Part shown: positions 5,262 to 6,116 of the stretch, one piece after another
How positions within the stretch are numbered: the first letter of the stretch is position 1
How the letters are laid out: each line of letters begins with the position of its first letter
Assembly: GCA_003222935.1 (NCBI GenBank)
Contig: QHXL01000173.1
Span: 4,822 to 10,937 of the forward strand
Direction: 5' to 3'
DNA: 6,116 nt
From: Acidobacteriota bacterium
GTDB taxonomy: Bacteria; Acidobacteriota; Blastocatellia; Pyrinomonadales; Pyrinomonadaceae
Translations under genes and position numbers: made by a program
The notes under the pieces: model-generated
The model's database searches: none
Told to the model about the DNA's origin: nothing
Seen by the model: the letters and a program-made list of their open reading frames with translations, nothing else

Positions 5262-6116
5262 TGACGATACTCACCAGAAACAATAAACGCCTTTACCATA
5301 TCAGCGTTTACGAAGTTACCGTTGAATGAGTTGAGTTTACCTAACCAAAATAAGTAACCACTGAAACTGTTGTCAGGTGGGTCGGTAGGGTTGCGACGCA
5401 GGTAACCCATGTATTGCATCAACACAAATGCGCTGTTGAACTCTGCACGCCGAAAGTCGTCATCATCTGCAACCATACGTAGCGCAGTGGCGCGTTTCTC
5501 CGGATCGGCTGGCGTCATGCCTATCATGCTCACCAATCCTGAACGTTCCACGTCGGAGAGCGTTATATGAGTGTTCAACTCCATCTTGCTTACTAGTCCC
5601 AGGCCTGAAAGAGACTCTGGGAACGCTTGGAGAAATTCAGGTCGTTGGACAAAAGCCTTTGCAAAGGCTTGCTTGTTTGTTTCCAGTTTCGTTTGCCAAT
5701 CAAGGGCACCAACCTGAACACCTTGTCCGACTAGCTGAGTGTCACGCAGAAACTCGTTAAACTTCACCGGTAGCAGAGTGTTCGCTGTGTTCGCGTAAGC
5801 TGCCTTGTACATTCGGTAGACCAGGTACCCGGTCTCCTGGAATTCAATGGAGAGAAAGAATGCTGCCGAGACATTTATTCGTTTTAGCTCGATGCATCCT
5901 GCGTCTGAGCCGCATGAGGTGATCTGGTTTGTCCAGAAGCTAAGGCCACTTGCATCCGGTTCTCGATTGAGAAAATCGAGGTAGTGTTGGCGCACATAGA
6001 AGCCAGGATTATCAATTGGATTTGAAGACGTTGCGTTGTCGTTGTCCTCAATCGTCAACGTTACAACTGACGGTGACACTAACGTAGCCGCGACAGGGTT
6101 ATTGAGAGTTAAAGAA
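5246..6116 (-). CDS. Calx-beta and DUF4214 domain protein, C-terminal part (start beyond window)
   Basis: The frame is open to the right edge and shows 289 residues ending in two consecutive TGA codons. Residues 1-26 from the edge end in VVTLTIEDND, the typical last strand of a Calx-beta domain, so the GTG at 6079 is internal and not the start. After a short linker, a DUF4214 region begins at about residue 39 (YLDFLNREPDASGLSFW). It continues through KRINVSAAFFLSIEFQETGY and ends with GYLRRNPTDPPDN, FWLGKLN and VKAFIVSGEYRHRFGP (residues 237-289). C68 and C74 sit in a short loop. Such proteins are generally large, exported and repeat-bearing; DUF4214 is often near the C-terminus of surface or secreted proteins, with adhesion or matrix attachment proposed but not proven. 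It converges on the 690-residue gene with an 88-base gap. This is the strongest taxonomic marker in the window. Confidence 0.9.
   Translation of the reverse strand, partial: SLTLNNPVAATLVSPSVVTLTIEDNDNATSSNPIDNPGFYVRQHYLDFLNREPDASGLSFWTNQITSCGSDAGCIELKRINVSAAFFLSIEFQETGYLVYRMYKAAYANTANTLLPVKFNEFLRDTQLVGQGVQVGALDWQTKLETNKQAFAKAFVQRPEFLQAFPESLSGLGLVSKMELNTHITLSDVERSGLVSMIGMTPADPEKRATALRMVADDDDFRRAEFNSAFVLMQYMGYLRRNPTDPPDNSFSGYLFWLGKLNSFNGNFVNADMVKAFIVSGEYRHRFGP

Noticed and set aside
1..6116. Known defence system, CRISPR array, prophage or toxin-antitoxin pair
   Set aside because: No repeat-spacer pattern, nuclease, methylase, integrase or toxin motif was visible in any supported gene.

Overview
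The window looks like chromosomal DNA from an Acidobacteriota genome, most likely class Blastocatellia. The best taxonomic clue is the protein at the right edge. It joins the end of a Calx-beta domain to a C-terminal DUF4214 region (motifs such as YLDFLNREPDASGL and the terminal VKAFIVSGEYRHRFGP), a combination I recall as very common in that class. GC content is moderate and Shine-Dalgarno sites of the GGAG type are clear. No database search was possible, so the assignment rests on recall.

Layout: positions 1-2567 carry four minus-strand genes, all for small exported proteins. From upstream to downstream in transcription they are an Ig-like secreted protein (2094-2567), then three related secreted coiled-coil proteins (1243-1956, 461-1180 and the partial 1-413). 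The last two are near-copies, 83 of 107 residues identical over the compared core; the third is a more distant relative. Gaps of 62 and 47 bases suggest one transcript for the three. A 9-bp hairpin lies between the Ig-like gene and the trio.

Positions 2568-3084 form a 517-base divergent intergenic region. It holds a tandem 10-mer, two adjacent operator-like dyads, and a 125-bp imperfect palindrome whose 30-bp outer arms and 9-bp inner arms share one centre, resembling a REPIN or MITE-like element.

Positions 3085-5157 encode a 690-residue plus-strand protein with a large cytoplasmic N-terminal domain, one membrane segment, a proline-rich linker and a predicted extracytoplasmic C-terminal domain. 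I do not recognise a named function. It converges on the Calx-beta/DUF4214 gene (5246 to beyond the window, minus strand), whose stop codon lies inside a hairpin followed by nine U residues.

The common theme is the cell envelope: every coding region is predicted to be exported, membrane-anchored or surface-associated. A functional link between the divergent halves is only inference from adjacency. No RNA gene, CRISPR array, transposase or known defence system was seen.
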